Notes under the pieces: model-generated
Told to the model about the DNA's origin: nothing
The model's database searches: none
What the model saw: only the letters and a program-made list of their open reading frames with translations
Made by a program: the position numbers and the translations under genes
NCBI RefSeq assembly: GCF_030272615.1
Contig: NC_081414.1
Coordinates: 232,231,733 to 232,295,732, forward strand
DNA from: Cryptomeria japonica
Taxonomy: Eukaryota > Streptophyta > Pinopsida > Cupressales > Cupressaceae
DNA length: 64,000 bases
Direction of reading: 5' to 3'
Shown: positions 1-11,467 of the stretch, piece after piece
Position numbering within the stretch: the stretch's first letter is position 1
Layout of the letters: the number at the start of each line of letters is the position of its first letter

Positions 1-733
1 AATTCAAACTCTCCCACATGGTTAAAACATTTGTTTTGACTCAACCTCTATCCAACCCAAAGGTCTCATTAGGCCTTTAATGCTTTGACCATGATTATCT
101 CTCAATCATTTGCACAAAGGTTTATCCTTAGATTAACTCCTAATCCAGTGGGTAACCCTAACTTAGACTTGACCCTTAGCCTCTAGATAACCATGAGGTC
201 TTCTTAGGCAATCAATGTCTCCAACCCCTTTTTCAACCCAATCTTATGTTGACATTTGTCACCATTTCATTGGTGCAAATCGTGCACATGGATCCCCAAC
301 TTTCAAACTTGGCCCTTGATTAAACCTTTCAATCCTGACCATCCATTGCCCTGTTTGTGCTATAAATAGAGCTCTCATTCCTCCATTTTTAACAATCATC
401 TTTCAAATTTGAAGCATCACACTTATGCTCAAATTCTTTCAAGCTTTCATTTCATATATGCTCATCATTTAGCCTCTTTTTAAATCAGGAAGTAGACTAA
501 ATATGCATGTTTAGATTTTTTTTTTTATCATTTTAGTTCAATCAAAGACTAAATATAGTATGCTAGGATAGTATTCATACTAACCTTGTCATCTTATCAT
601 CTATTTTATTGCATTTCTAAGATCATACATAGCTTAGCATCCATTTCATACTAAAATCTATAAAAGAATCTCTCGTTCTCATATTTGTCATCCCTAAACC
701 ATTTTGCTCAGTAATCTGAGAGCAAAAACATTG
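1..733 (+). repeat. Diverged LTR fragment related to G1 LTRs
   Basis: The text follows the order of the G1 LTR (10560-11040). Shared blocks include the 'aatgctttgacca' block, 'catgttgaca'-like words, 'accatccattgc' and a TATA box in 'tataaatagag' near 362. Similarity by eye is partial and fades after about 480. A word like an LTR end followed by 'ttggtttgaggg' occurs near 731, so the fragment probably ends there. It is the 3' part of an old Gypsy LTR cut by the window edge. Confidence 0.5.
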
Positions 734-933
734 GTTTGAGGGACATTGTGAGATAGAGAACCATGGGACCCTCCTTGGGAAGCTGAGTAATACTACGTTA
801 CTCCATAGCTTGCACCAAGAAGTCCTCTATGTGTGTGTGGACTAGTAATTTTACAATATTTTCACATTTTAAGTTTTATCAACCCACTTTTCCACCATAC
901 AATACTAATTCACCCCCCTCTTAGTATTCATCA
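734..933 (+). repeat. Copia-type LTR 3' tail
   Basis: The last 30 or so bases (905-933: 'actaattcaccccc', then 'ttagtattcatca') match the end of the LTR at 6303-7525. A primer binding site follows at once, so this is the end of a 5' LTR. Upstream of about 900 it does not match the 3' LTR of the same element, so the two ends are not a normal LTR pair. Confidence 0.5.
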
Positions 934-948
934 ATTAGTATCAGAGCC
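934..948 (+). other. Primer binding site, initiator Met tRNA type
   Basis: The sequence 'attagtatcagagcc' directly follows the LTR end 'catca'. It differs by about one base from the usual plant Copia site TGGTATCAGAGC, which is complementary to initiator methionine tRNA. It marks the start of the internal region of the left element. Confidence 0.75.
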
Positions 949-971
949 AACCTTTCTATAAGTCTAACCAC

Positions 972-2262
972 TTGGAAAGAGATATGGGGGAATACACTGT
1001 GAGGGAACTTACTCATTGGCTCACTCAGACTGAGCAAGCCTATGATGAACTTAAAGTCAAATATAAGGCCTCTCAGGCAAAAAGAAGAGAGCATGCTGAA
1101 AAACTGATGGAGCTAACTGAAAATAGTTCTTCTGATGAAGCAGACATGGAAGCCCTAGTTCAAGAAGTTGAAAAACTGAATGAGTCCAATGCAAACCTAA
1201 GAAGGGAACTTGAAGGACTAACTATCAGAATGTGTCAAGAGCTTGAGAACCAGAGGAAAGCTGAAGATCTGGTAAAAGACAAAGATCATGAGATCTCCAA
1301 GTTGAAGCAAGAGATCAGTGCACTTACCGCTCATCGTCATGAAAATAAAATGGAAAAGGAAGAAATGCAAGGTGAACTACACATGGCTATTTCTGAGAAT
1401 GCAACCTTGAAAGAATCCAATGCTGCTATTACCAAAGAACTTACTGAGTCAAAAGAAATGCTTACCAAATTCAATAAGAGCACTGCCAAGCTAGAACAGA
1501 AGGTTGAATCAACTAAACCAGTAAAGAATACCAATGGACTTGGTTTCTTTGAATATGAGGAAGGTGAGGCCTCTGGAACAAAAGATGGAGCATCAAAGAA
1601 ACAACTGGCACCAAAGGATAAAGGTAAGCAAAAGTTCAAACTTGTTTGCTTTAATTGTCTCAAGTAAGGACACACTGCTAATGTATGTAGAAGTAAGGCT
1701 TACAATAACTTTCCTTATTTTCTAAATGATAAGGCTAGACCCAATAGATTCAATGGTAATTGTTATGCATGCAACAAGTTTGGGCATAGGGCATTTGAAT
1801 GCAAGTCTGTCATGCACAACACCAGAAGGTATCCTCAAAGGAGTAAAGGAGCTTTTTTTGAACCCTCTAGGAACTAGAACCCAAACCAGTTTAATACCTA
1901 TAATTATCAGTCAGGAAGCAGTGGCTATCAAGTGGCAATTAGATGGAAAGAAACCTGTTTGATCTGTCATGGTAATGGTCACACTGCTACAACATGCAAA
2001 AGGAAGAATGGAAACATGAACAACGGACCTTGGAGAGCACTTGGAATGATGCTATCATTGCAACAAACCGGGTCATACAGCAAGATTCTTTGGAACGAGA
2101 AAGAATATATCGGATGATATACCAGTAACTCCGGAAGGAAAGATAGATGTTGAAACCGTTCAAGCGGATATGAAGAAAACTTGGAAGAAGAAGCCATAAG
2201 AAGAGATTCAAGAAGAACCAGTTTCTACACCTAGTGTGGAAGTCATTGAACCGACAAACTAA
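972..2262 (+). pseudogene. Copia-like gag with four zinc knuckles, broken
   Basis: The first 231 codons are open and strongly coiled-coil (Glu/Lys/Leu-rich heptads). A zinc knuckle follows, interrupted by TAA at 1665 after CFNCLK and resuming as GHTANVC. Further CCHC motifs follow: CYACNKFGHRAFEC near 1761, CLICHGNGHTATTC at 1956 and CYHCNKPGH at 2050. The fourth lies in another frame, so a one-base indel lies between about 1995 and 2050. Other stops are TAG at 1875 and TAA at 2197. The product would be a nucleocapsid-type RNA-binding Gag. No protease, integrase or RT follows, so the element cannot transpose alone. Confidence 0.7.
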
Positions 2263-2704
2263 GCATCAAAAAAGCTTAGGGGGAGAAAATGGTGAAATAT
2301 CTCGAACCCCTGGTTTACACCAGTAAAGGACCTTAACCGGTAAGTGATACATGTCAACTAGTAGAAGACCGAAAATAGTAAAAGGCAAATTAGGGTTTAC
2401 ACCCTAATAGTGGAGCATTTATTATGGTAGGTGGAGAACTTGTTTAAAAGGATTTTTCAAGTCATTTTTCACTTATTAGTTCTCGAGCGAAGAAGTTTTT
2501 TTAAGCACTGAGCGATGAACAGTGATTTGGATTGCAATTTGAAGTATTTTCAAAATCTTGAAGAAGAATCAAAAGCGAATATCAATCGGTCAAGTGTAGA
2601 ACTCAAAGCGATATTTTAGCAACCGAAGGAGTGTGTGGTGAAGTGTAATTTGCAAGCCCTAAATTTTGAATTACGAAGATATTTCTCAAATCTCTCTATT
2701 TATC
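2263..2704 (+). other. Spacer and leader of ORF A
   Basis: It starts with a polypurine-like 'ttagggggagaaaat' (2277) and contains several accggt-like words. A small hairpin CACTG/CAGTG lies at 2506-2524 with loop agcgatgaa. I see no coding sequence. It joins the gag remnant to ORF A. Confidence 0.45.
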
Positions 2705-5700
2705 ATGGCTTCTACATCACACTCTAGCCCTAGTGCACCCATTGATCCAGTAGACTTCATTCAACAGAAGACAAAATACAATGCCCTTTCTCAAATACCC
2801 GCTAGTGTTATAGTGGAGGAAAGCATTTCTGATTACATTGACTGTAAAATTAAAGACTTGGGATCTCTTGTAATCCATTCCCAGTTGAGTTTGTTCTGCG
2901 GAAAGGACAAGAAGATTAAACCGGAATTTAGCTTCCTGGAAAAGAAGCTTCATAATGCAGTCTATTTCCTTGAAGAGTTTTCTGATGATCACATCCACAT
3001 CATTTTGAGTAGAGTGCACGGTGACAAAATGTACTTAGAGCAGTCGCATGACATCACACCGGAAGTGATTCATGTCGTCACCAGTTTCTATAACATCGGT
3101 GAAGTGCCAGCCCTAAGGAAGATCAGCAAGATGGAAATAACCAAGCTCACCGGTTCTGTGAGCGACCAATGGGGAATGACCATCAATCCCATCAAGGATG
3201 ATCTAGTCAAATATGTCTGCATGGTAATAGGTTATTGGGCATTTTATGCTAGCAGGATCAACTCTGTCTCTACTGTAGCGGTAAATGCTGCTTACCGAAT
3301 GCTCATGGAAGATGCATCATTTGACTTATGCACCTGTATGCAAAGGCAACTTCTGGTGAACCTAAAGTCGATTAAATAGGACAATACCTTGAAATTTAAG
3401 TTTGGACAACTATTGGTTGGGTTGTTCTTCTACTTCCAAGGCTACTTCCCAGGAATCAGAGATATTCAGCGGTCTGCCGACCAACCGGTTACAAAGAAAA
3501 TCAAGGAAAGCCTTCAAGCAGTTGGAACCAGTTATCTAGAAGTTATGAACAAATACTTTGATGAGTTCAAACGCAAAATGAGCCAAAGAGTGAGAATATC
3601 AGGTGATATTGTCAAGAAATATGAAGATGACATTTGCTTCACCATTGGAGGAGATGAATGCATAATGGAGGCAGTTGAGCCTAGACAGGAAGAAGTGGAA
3701 CTGATGGGATATGAGGTAATGTATGACATGCTAGATGGGTATGCCTCTACCCTAATCGCCTTGCCCCTTGATCCAAAGGCAAAGAGAACCGCCACCTATT
3801 TGGAAAGGGTTACACCGGTTGAAGAACCATCAGTAAAGAAGGGAAAGGCAGTGCCTTTAGTATCGGCATTGGTTACCACAACAAGTCCCAAAGTGACCAA
3901 GCGGTCACCAGAAAAGAAGAAACTAGAAGCTGCACCCACCAAAGTCTTTGAGAGAAAGCGGAAGACAAAAGACACCACACCAGACTCAAAGGACACTGTG
4001 TCTAAAGAACAGCCTAAAAAGACTAGACAAATGAGGAAAAAGACAAAGAATGAACCGGCAACATCTGCACCGGTAAATATTGATATTTCCTCCTACAAAC
4101 CTTTGACACATTGTCAAAGAACTATTAAGAATATTAGAAGAAAAGTACTTGGTGATTTGAAAGAGTGCTTTGATGATTTTAATGATGATGAAAAGAAGGA
4201 AGTTGAACATGAAGTCATCAATTATTTATGTATTAATGACCAGTGGCCATCAGAAATTAAATCTGAGACACCTGATTCTTTGTATAATTCTTTAGATAAC
4301 AAGTGGCACATTGCCATAGAGAAGGAACGGGAAATAAGAGAGGAATTATTTGCACAATACTTTCCTAATGTGCCTAAAACTAAACTTTATGAAGTAGTGG
4401 AAAGATATAAGGGCCTCTTCTTCATGAGAAGAAGGAGACTCTTTTTTCTAGAAGGAAAATTTCCTGAAGTGGTAAAAGATACCCACTCTCATGCCCAAGC
4501 CGCTTTAAGGTTGCATCAAGTGGTTGAAGCCAATCAAAAAGTTGAGCAAGAACCAGCAACCAATAAACTGGATGAGGTATATGACAATGAATGAGAACAT
4601 GTCACTGATCAAATGGACCCTATTGATGTTGATGCCTTGAATGGTGAAAATGTCACTCCGGGTACACTATCAGAAGTGGTAGGACAGGAAAAACAGGACA
4701 AAGAAAAGGCTACCAAGGAGCAAGCAGAGAAAGAGAAGAAGCAACAGGAAGAAGAAAAAAAGAAACAAGCAGAAGAAGAGAAAAAGAGAAAAGAGGAAGA
4801 AAAGAAACAAGAGGAAGAGAAGAAGAAGGAGGAAGAAAAGAAAGAAGAAAAGAAATGATAGGAAGAAGGAAAGAGAAACGAAGAGGAGAAAAGGAAGTAG
4901 GAAGAGGAGAAGAGAAAGGTGGAAGAGAAGAAGAGAAAGGTGGAAGATAAGAAGAAGCAGGAAGAGGAGAAGAGGAAGCAAGAAGAGGAGAAGAAGAAGC
5001 GGAAAGAGGAGAAGAAGAAGAAGGATGAAGAAGAAAAGGAGCGGAAAGAAGAAGAGAAGAAGAAGGAAGAAGAGAAAAGAAAGCAAGAAGCAGAGGAGAA
5101 AAAGAAGACAGAAGAAGATAAGTTAAGAGCCAAAGAGAAGGAGGAAGCGACACAGAGCACACAGGTGGAGACCCCAAAGGCAACTAGTAGTCAAGCCAAA
5201 TTCGCTGAAATTACCAATCCCATTGACCTCCAATCGGCTAACGAATCAGAGTTGCTACAAAGCATTAAGCCTACTCAAGAACACCTAGAGGTGATAAGGA
5301 GGAAGAAAGAGCAAGATGTGATCCAAGTTGCAGTGGAAACTCTTATAGGTTTGATACTCGGTACCAACTTCCCCAGTACCGATTCCTCTCTAGCTCAACT
5401 GAAACTCTTATGCATAGTTGTAGAGGACCAGGTACAAATCCTGGAAGAGGTTGCCGAAGCACATGCCAAGAAGGAGCATCAAAAGGCTTTGAACACTGCC
5501 CTGGTGAAAAAGTTACATGAGCTCCGGTCTGATCTGTAAAAGGCATAGAAGGACATCGGAGATGCAATGGATGAGGGGAAATTGTTGCTCAGTAAGATAT
5601 GTCTACCCCATCTATTTTGTGATGATGTGCTTGCCCAAAAAGACAAATTGCAAATTGATTTGTAGACATTCATAAGCACCTTCAAGACCCCATATGATTC

Positions 5701-6031
5701 CTTTACCGCTTATGGGCAAACCATTCACTGGTTTCAACTTCAGGTTGCAAGAATTGATTTGGAGATCAGCAATCGAACCAAGGATTTGCAGGAACTACAA
5801 TTGGTTCTACTACCAAGACTGCAAATACTTTAGAAGTGCTATCTCAATCTGGATGCCTTGACGGCTACTCAAGAGATGAGTACTTTGGATGCCATGGAGG
5901 AACAGGTATCCTAGATGCAAACGAAGAGTGAGGTTGCTACCTCATTACTTGAATCATGGTCCTTATCCATGAAGCAATTTATGCATGACTTTAAATTAGT
6001 TTTTGACAAGTTTCACTCTTTATTGTCATAA
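2705..6031 (+). pseudogene. ORF A: 1,108-codon unknown retroelement protein
   Basis: One frame runs from ATG 2705 (context atcATGG; a weaker in-frame ATG is at 2666) to TAA 6029, with ten premature stops and no frameshift. The stops are at 3377, 4592, 4856, 4859, 4898, 5537, 5546, 5663, 5831 and 5912. The N-terminal 430 residues look globular (start MASTSHSSPSAPIDPVDF). A basic linker follows (about 370-460), then a conserved-looking block ending FFLEGKFPEVVKDTH near residue 595. A Lys/Glu run covers about 660-810, and the C-terminus is helical and probably coiled. I recognise no protease, RT, integrase or PMD motif. By position it is an accessory or gag-like ORF of a non-autonomous LTR element. 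ORF B is similar in size and layout. The function is unknown. Confidence 0.65.
4690..5130 (+). repeat. Purine-only GAA/AAG/GAG low-complexity run
   Basis: Almost pure A/G on the + strand, encoding a Lys/Glu/Gln-rich stretch inside ORF A. It resembles a long single alpha-helix or coiled coil. Three of the ten premature stops lie here (4856, 4859, 4898). The reverse strand is open in several frames only because it lacks A and G at the needed places. Confidence 0.85.
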
Positions 6032-6290
6032 ACATTTATTCAGCTAATAGAAACAGGGGTTATTTAGCTATATTTTGTCATTGTTGGCAAAGGGGGAGAA
6101 GTATTCTGGTATTTAAAATTTTGATGCATACTATGTATACTCATGTTTATCTCTGTAAGGAAGTAGCATACATTTTTTTTTCTGCAAAGGGATAGTGTAT
6201 ATGCTTAGGGGAAGTATTTTTTATTATGGCATATTCTTTTGTAAAAACACTTAGACGTAAAAATTTTTCCTAAGTGTTGCCATCAATGCC
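6032..6290 (+). other. 3' untranslated region of the left element
   Basis: Short AT-rich stretch after the end of ORF A. It includes a first polypurine block 'ggcaaagggggagaa' near 6077 and ends at the true polypurine tract. No coding sequence. Confidence 0.5.
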
Positions 6291-6301
6291 AAAGGGGGAG
6301 A
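6291..6301 (+). other. Polypurine tract
   Basis: 'aaagggggaga' lies immediately before the LTR start TGTTGGCA at 6303. The same words 'catcaatgccaaaggggga' occur in reverse in element C at the right end. This is the expected plus-strand primer of an LTR element. Confidence 0.8.
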
Positions 6302-6302
6302 T

Positions 6303-7525
6303 TGTTGGCATTTTTCATGATTATGTTGTGATTGTCATTGATGGACACACACTTGCTATGAGATCACTTTTTGTATGTATGAGTTATGCTCAACCGGTAT
6401 TTGTTTCAAACCGGTATTATGTTATAGTCTTTAGACTATCGGTGTCTTGCAGAAAGTATTTACCGATCTCAAATGGCATGAGGACCTCAAGCGGTTCGAG
6501 GATCTCAAGCGGAATGGAGAAAAGGAACTAGAAGCGGTAGTTATCATTTTTCCAGTCTTCATTTCTATCAACCAGTAATTTGCTAAACCGGTATTACTCT
6601 GAGTTACCAATCGGTAATCTGTTAAACCGGTGTTACTCTAAGTTACCAACTGGTAATCAGTAAAGTTGTATAAACCAGTAATACTCTGTGATGAGTTACC
6701 AACCGGTATATCCTTGTGATGAGTTACCATCCACCGACACTTTAACGGTGATTTTGTGTCGTGTTACCAAATGTGTCTAGATACAATGAACCTAGGAACT
6801 TGCAATGTAATTGTATTGGACCGACATGAAATCAGATTCCTTTTAAGGACATCATGTCTAGGGTTTTAGTATGTGTGTAGCTATTAGGGTTTGTGGTGGT
6901 TGATGAGTTCTTGTATGTGCGATCTTAACAAAAAAGATCAAGTCAGCATGCTGTAATAGAGTGTGGATTTACTGAAGATTGAAGTAATGTTGAAATGCAT
7001 TAGCAATGAGCTATCATGGATCCAACCAAGCAGACTGTGCTATTTGCTAGATCATTCACTTGTTGATTACTCACATCTTTGACAAGTTAGAAACCCTTAA
7101 CCGGGTAGGCCTAAAAAAGCCTTTGTAAATCCTCTAACAAGGTGATTCACATCTATGGATCTAAAATCCTCTCACAAGGTAGTCTTTAATCGAACTTATC
7201 TCCTAAAAGAGATTGAGATTCCTAACAGTATCTATTCTGGTAAAGAACATTGTATGACCTTAACCGGTCTGGTTACTATTCTGCAGATAGTTACTTGTGA
7301 GTTTCATCTCACCGTGGTTTTTCCCATTTGGGTTTCCACGTCAAAATATCTTGTGTTATGGTGATTGTGCTTCTGTGGGTGAATGCCTTACTTGTTGTTT
7401 GGTTTTCATTTGTGTTAACTGGTTTGTTAGTTAAACTGTTATACCGGTTTACCACTAGACTGATAAAGTGTTTGAGTTCAGTAATTTTTGGTATACTAAT
7501 TCACCCCCCCCCTTAGTATTCATCA
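6303..7525 (+). repeat. 3' LTR of the left Copia-type element
   Basis: It starts TGTTGGCA after a polypurine tract and ends ...cttagtattcatca, giving 1,223 bp with TG...CA ends. It contains three to four tandem units rich in ACCGGT (6575-6740). The 5 bp after it are tatcc; no 5' copy of this flank can be checked because the 5' LTR does not match. Confidence 0.75.
6575..6740 (+). repeat. Tandem repeat with ACCGGT cores
   Basis: Units at 6575-6613 and 6614-6652 are both exactly 39 bp. A longer third unit is 6653-6705, and a partial one follows. Each has an 'aaaccggt'-like centre, then 'ttactct' and 'gagttaccaa'. GGTAA and TTACC are inverted within units. Two more ACCGGT sites lie just upstream (6393, 6410). 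Confidence 0.7.
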
Positions 7526-9314
7526 TATCCTTCCTTTCACTGTTGGTGTTCTGTGTGCTGGTGTAGAGTTTGTCATTGTCGGTATCGATATCCCATCTTG
7601 TCGATATCATATGATTGCAAGGTTGCCATCAATGACAAAACCTTCAATCACCTACAATTTCTCATTGGAGTGTGCATTTGTCAACAAGTGTAATAGGCCT
7701 CTCGACATAATTTAATTATTTAGTAACTTAATAAACTTATTATTTATTATTATGTTTTAAAATATTATTTTTACATCGAATGTGTTTAATATTTTATAAG
7801 GATGGCCTCAAAATCAAGATGATTGAAATATTTTTGGTTGTTGGAGTCTATGTTCTTTTTTCATGATTATTTTTTTTCCTAACCGTTTGGGTCATTTATT
7901 TCTTTTTTCTTCCATCCCCACCATTTATATTTTCATTTCCCCCCTTCTCATTATAGTAGATGTTATGCTTTTGACAGGTTTCATACTATTTTTCATCCAA
8001 ACACTCTTGACATCAACAAAAATACTACTATAAAGTTGAAAGGACAAAGATATCAAATTGTTGTCTTCAAAATTCAATACCTTCCAAAATTTTATCGAGT
8101 ATGTCAAATTTATGCACTAAGTGATTTTTATCCAAAATTTTGGAAATAGTTGTTGACTTGTGTCTATTTAGAAATAGGAAGGGCCACAACAACTTGAGCA
8201 ACAACTAAATTTATGGATACTTTTGCAAAAAAAAAATCTCATCACACTATTCAATTTTGATTGACCAAGAAAATATTTTTTAATTGACTCCATCCATTTG
8301 TAGCCACAAATTCTCTTCCATTCCATTCAGTATTCATGTTTCCTATATCAATTGGTCTATAGTGATGTACCTTCTATTCACTAAGCTGCCATTATGGGAC
8401 GCATCTATTTTGGCTCCAAAAAGACAGTATAGAGTGACTAACACGCGTGTTAGTCGTATGTTTTACACCGTCGATTTTGCAATTAACAGTTGCAATTGAC
8501 TAACCTGTCACTAACACGTTGTACGAAAGGTCTATTTTGGAGCTAGAATAGCTTCAACCACCATTACGTTGCCCTTGAACCTACCTAAAACCAACTTCAA
8601 ATGATAGAAATAGTTACAAAACTCCTTTTACATCTCATAGCATTGGAAATGATGGAGATCTACGTTACATGCAAACATATTAACAAGTTGTGATAGAAAG
8701 TGCACCGATGTAGCAAATAAAAGCAAGGACACATTGTTGAAGTGTTTTGAAAATAATGAAGTTCATTTTTAGTTTCAAGTATTTTGTGAGTGATGACTTG
8801 AATTTTAAATATTTGGTGGAAAGTCTTAAGCATTGTGAATATTGGTCGCTTCCATTCCAAATAATTAAAAGTAACATAAAATGTTATTCTAATTTTTTAT
8901 TTTTTATTTTTAAAAACAATAAAATGTTAGTCTATGTTAGTTCATCTCACTTCTTTTATGCATTATGTTTCTCTCCACTTTCTTTGGGCATCTAATGATT
9001 TAAAATTGAAATGGACATGCTTTTCATTATTGTTTTTGATATTATACATTCTCATAAAGTAGCAATTACTCTCCATTTATAGTTAAAATATGGGGAAAAA
9101 ATTATGTTACAAACTAGCATACTTATATTTTAAAAAATCTAAGTAAGGTACACCAAAAGATATCAAATTATGAATTTTTTTAATATTCAAAAGTAATAAT
9201 AAAGAGTTTGTTAGTAATAAGTTTGAAGTGAAATGGTTGAATAGATCCTTCAAAGCATTTGAAAGAAAATTCTAAAATGTAAGACACAACATAGATGAAT
9301 GGAATCCATAAATT
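7526..9314. other. AT-rich spacer, no gene seen
   Basis: I see no coding sequence that resembles a known family. 'gttgccatcaatgacaaaac' near 7622 resembles the LTR edge of element C, hinting at an old LTR scrap. A perfect palindrome is at 8436-8455. The rest is ordinary AT-rich sequence. Confidence 0.5.
8436..8455. repeat. Perfect 20-bp palindrome
   Basis: GACTAACACGCGTGTTAGTC is fully self-complementary. Nearby 'gactaacctgtcactaacac' (8498-8517) repeats one arm twice, and 'ctattttgg' words flank the block on both sides (8405 and 8531). It could be the core of a small inverted-repeat element. Confidence 0.6.
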
Positions 9315-9319
9315 AATGG
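9315..9319 (+). other. Target site duplication AATGG, left copy
   Basis: AATGG immediately precedes the first LTR base (TG at 9320). The identical AATGG follows the last LTR base at 28582. This 5-bp duplication defines 9320-28582 as one original insertion. Confidence 0.85.
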
Positions 9320-9915
9320 TGTAGTCACGTAAATCTGTCCATTTTAATTAAATGAATATTTGCTATTTATTTGATTAAAAAACCCACTAGCCATCAATTA
9401 ATTAAATTAATATTTAATTAATTCATCTTCAAACATTCTCCTATTAATTAAAAAAATTATTTAATTTATTTTAATTAATTCATTAAACCAAATTCACAAT
9501 TAATTAAATGAATAAATTCTATTTATTCAATTTAATCCTCTTTCCTCTTTTAAATAAATTAAATAAAACATTTATTTAAATCATAAATCCCCCCCACTTG
9601 CATTTTCCTACAAATGCAAGTTGCAACCACAAGTTGAAATAAATAATTTTTATTTTAATTAAAATCCTATTTTCCCTCATCCACCAAACCCACTTGCAAT
9701 CTTAATCCTCTTCCTAAATTCCTCTAGAACCTATCTAATCCTAATCAATTAGCCTAATCCATCCCCTAATTATTGTCACATTCCTAAGCAACTTGGAGTC
9801 ACTTCTCAAAGACTTCAAAGTCTTTAAAAAGCATTTAATGCTTTGTGTGTTCAACAATTTAATCTCTAAAATTTTTCAAACCACTTATGACTCTTACATA
9901 ACCATCAATGGTTAA
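9320..9915 (+). repeat. G1 first LTR, truncated at its 3' side
   Basis: It starts TGTAGTCACG as the other G1 LTRs do and follows them to 'ggttaa' at about 9915, then jumps to internal 3' sequence. About 824 bp of LTR are missing compared with 9964-11383. It shares 'aaaaaaccca' near 9378 with the 3' LTR rather than the middle one. Confidence 0.8.
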
Positions 9916-9963
9916 ATCCACTTGCACGACACGATAAACCGCATCGTCTCAAAGAGGGGCAAA
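9916..9963 (+). other. Scrap of G1 3' UTR with polypurine tract
   Basis: From about 9927 'cgataaaccgcatcgtctca' matches 27131-27151, just before the 3' LTR, and ends in the same tract 'aaagaggggcaaa'. A 3' UTR end is thus joined directly to a truncated LTR, the mark of a large internal deletion in a tandem array. Confidence 0.75.
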
Positions 9964-11383
9964 TGTAGTCACGTAAATCTGTCCATTTTAATTAAATGAA
10001 TATTTGCTATTTATTTGATTAAAAAAATTACTAGCCATCAGTTAATTAAATTAATATTTAATTAATTCATCTTCAAACATTCTCCTATTAATTAAATGAA
10101 TTATTCAATTTATTTTAATTCATTCATTAAACCAAATTCACAATTAATTAAATGAAAAAAATTTATTTATTCAATTTGATCCTCTTTCCTCTTTTAAATA
10201 AATTAAATAAAACATTTATTTAAATCATAAATCCCCCCCACTTGCATTTTCCTACAAATGCAAGTTGCAACCACAAATTGAAATAAATTAATTTTATTTT
10301 AATTAAAATCTTATTTTCCCTCATCCACCACACCCACTTGCAATCCTAATCCTCTTTCTTAATTCTTCTAGAACCTATCTAGTCCTAATCAATTAGTTTA
10401 ATCCATCCGCTAATTATTGTCACATTCCTAAGCAACTTGGAGTCACTTCTCAAAGACTTTAAAGTCTTTGAAAAATATTTAATGCTTTGTGTGTTCAACA
10501 ATTTAACTTCTAAAAGCCTTCTAAACCACTTATGGCTCTTACATGACCATTTATGGTTAACCCCTTACCCAACCCTCATGTGACTCATGTGTCTCCTCAA
10601 GCATTTATTGCTTTGACCATGGTTATTCCTTTTACCTTTGCACAAGAGTTTATCCATTGGATAAAAGCTTTATTCTTTGAATAAAAAATTTATTCACTCA
10701 ACCTAACCTTGACCTTAACTCCCAAGTTAACTCTCAGGTCATGTCAAACATTTAATTCTTATTCCCTCTCCTCTCAACCCCTCTCATGTTGACACTTATC
10801 ATCCTGGGATTGGGTTGAAAGTCCTCACATGGATTGAATATCATTCAATCCCGACCCTTGTTGGGATTACTCAATCTCAACCATCCATTGCTCCATTTTT
10901 CCTATAAATAGAGTCCATTTCTTCATAATCCAGATCCTGAAAACTTGTATGCATTTAATCTATAGGCATTTTTAGAGAGCATTTACATCGTATTCACTCT
11001 TTTGGTTTAAAATCAATTAGTTGATTAGACAAATCTCTTATTTTAGCTTTTATTTACACTTGCATAACATAAGTTATAAGCATGTTCAATCTTGAACCTC
11101 CATAAGCATCCATAGTACAAAAGGCTGCTGAGAGCTACACTAATTTGGAACTTGGAGAAGAGAGGAACAAAGGAGAAGGAGCTAAGAGCATGTTAAAAGG
11201 CATTTAGAGATGCCTTGTTGTATTTACTTCCATAGTTAAATATTTTATCATGTTTTTAGTGTCTCTTTTGATATGCTTGCTTAGATTAGTTTTTGGTTGA
11301 TTAACACTAACAGTTTCTTGTGTTTTTGTGTGTTATACAACCATGGGCTTTAGTCTAACCTTCCCCCATTTTGCAGAACATCA
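9964..11383 (+). promoter_or_regulatory. G1 middle LTR (functional 5' LTR)
   Basis: 1,420 bp, TGTAGTCACG...acatca, with TATA box TATAAATA at 10903-10910. It is followed by the G1 leader and gag, so it serves as 5' LTR and promoter. It matches the 1,418-bp 3' LTR along its whole length. Confidence 0.85.
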
Positions 11384-11385
11384 TT

Positions 11386-11400
11386 TGGTGAACTTGATGT
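11386..11400 (+). other. Candidate primer binding site of G1
   Basis: 'tggtgaacttgatgt' begins two bases after the LTR end. The TGG start and position fit a tRNA 3' end complement. I cannot assign the tRNA by eye. Confidence 0.5.
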
Positions 11401-11467
11401 AAATCCAACAACCAACAACATTTTTATTTTTTTACAAAACTAACTTTTTGACTGTTTAGCTTGACAC

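Noticed and set aside
4609-5183. Long open frames on the minus strand rich in Ser/Phe/Leu
   Set aside because: Shadows of the purine-only Lys/Glu-coding run of ORF A; the reverse strand simply lacks stops.
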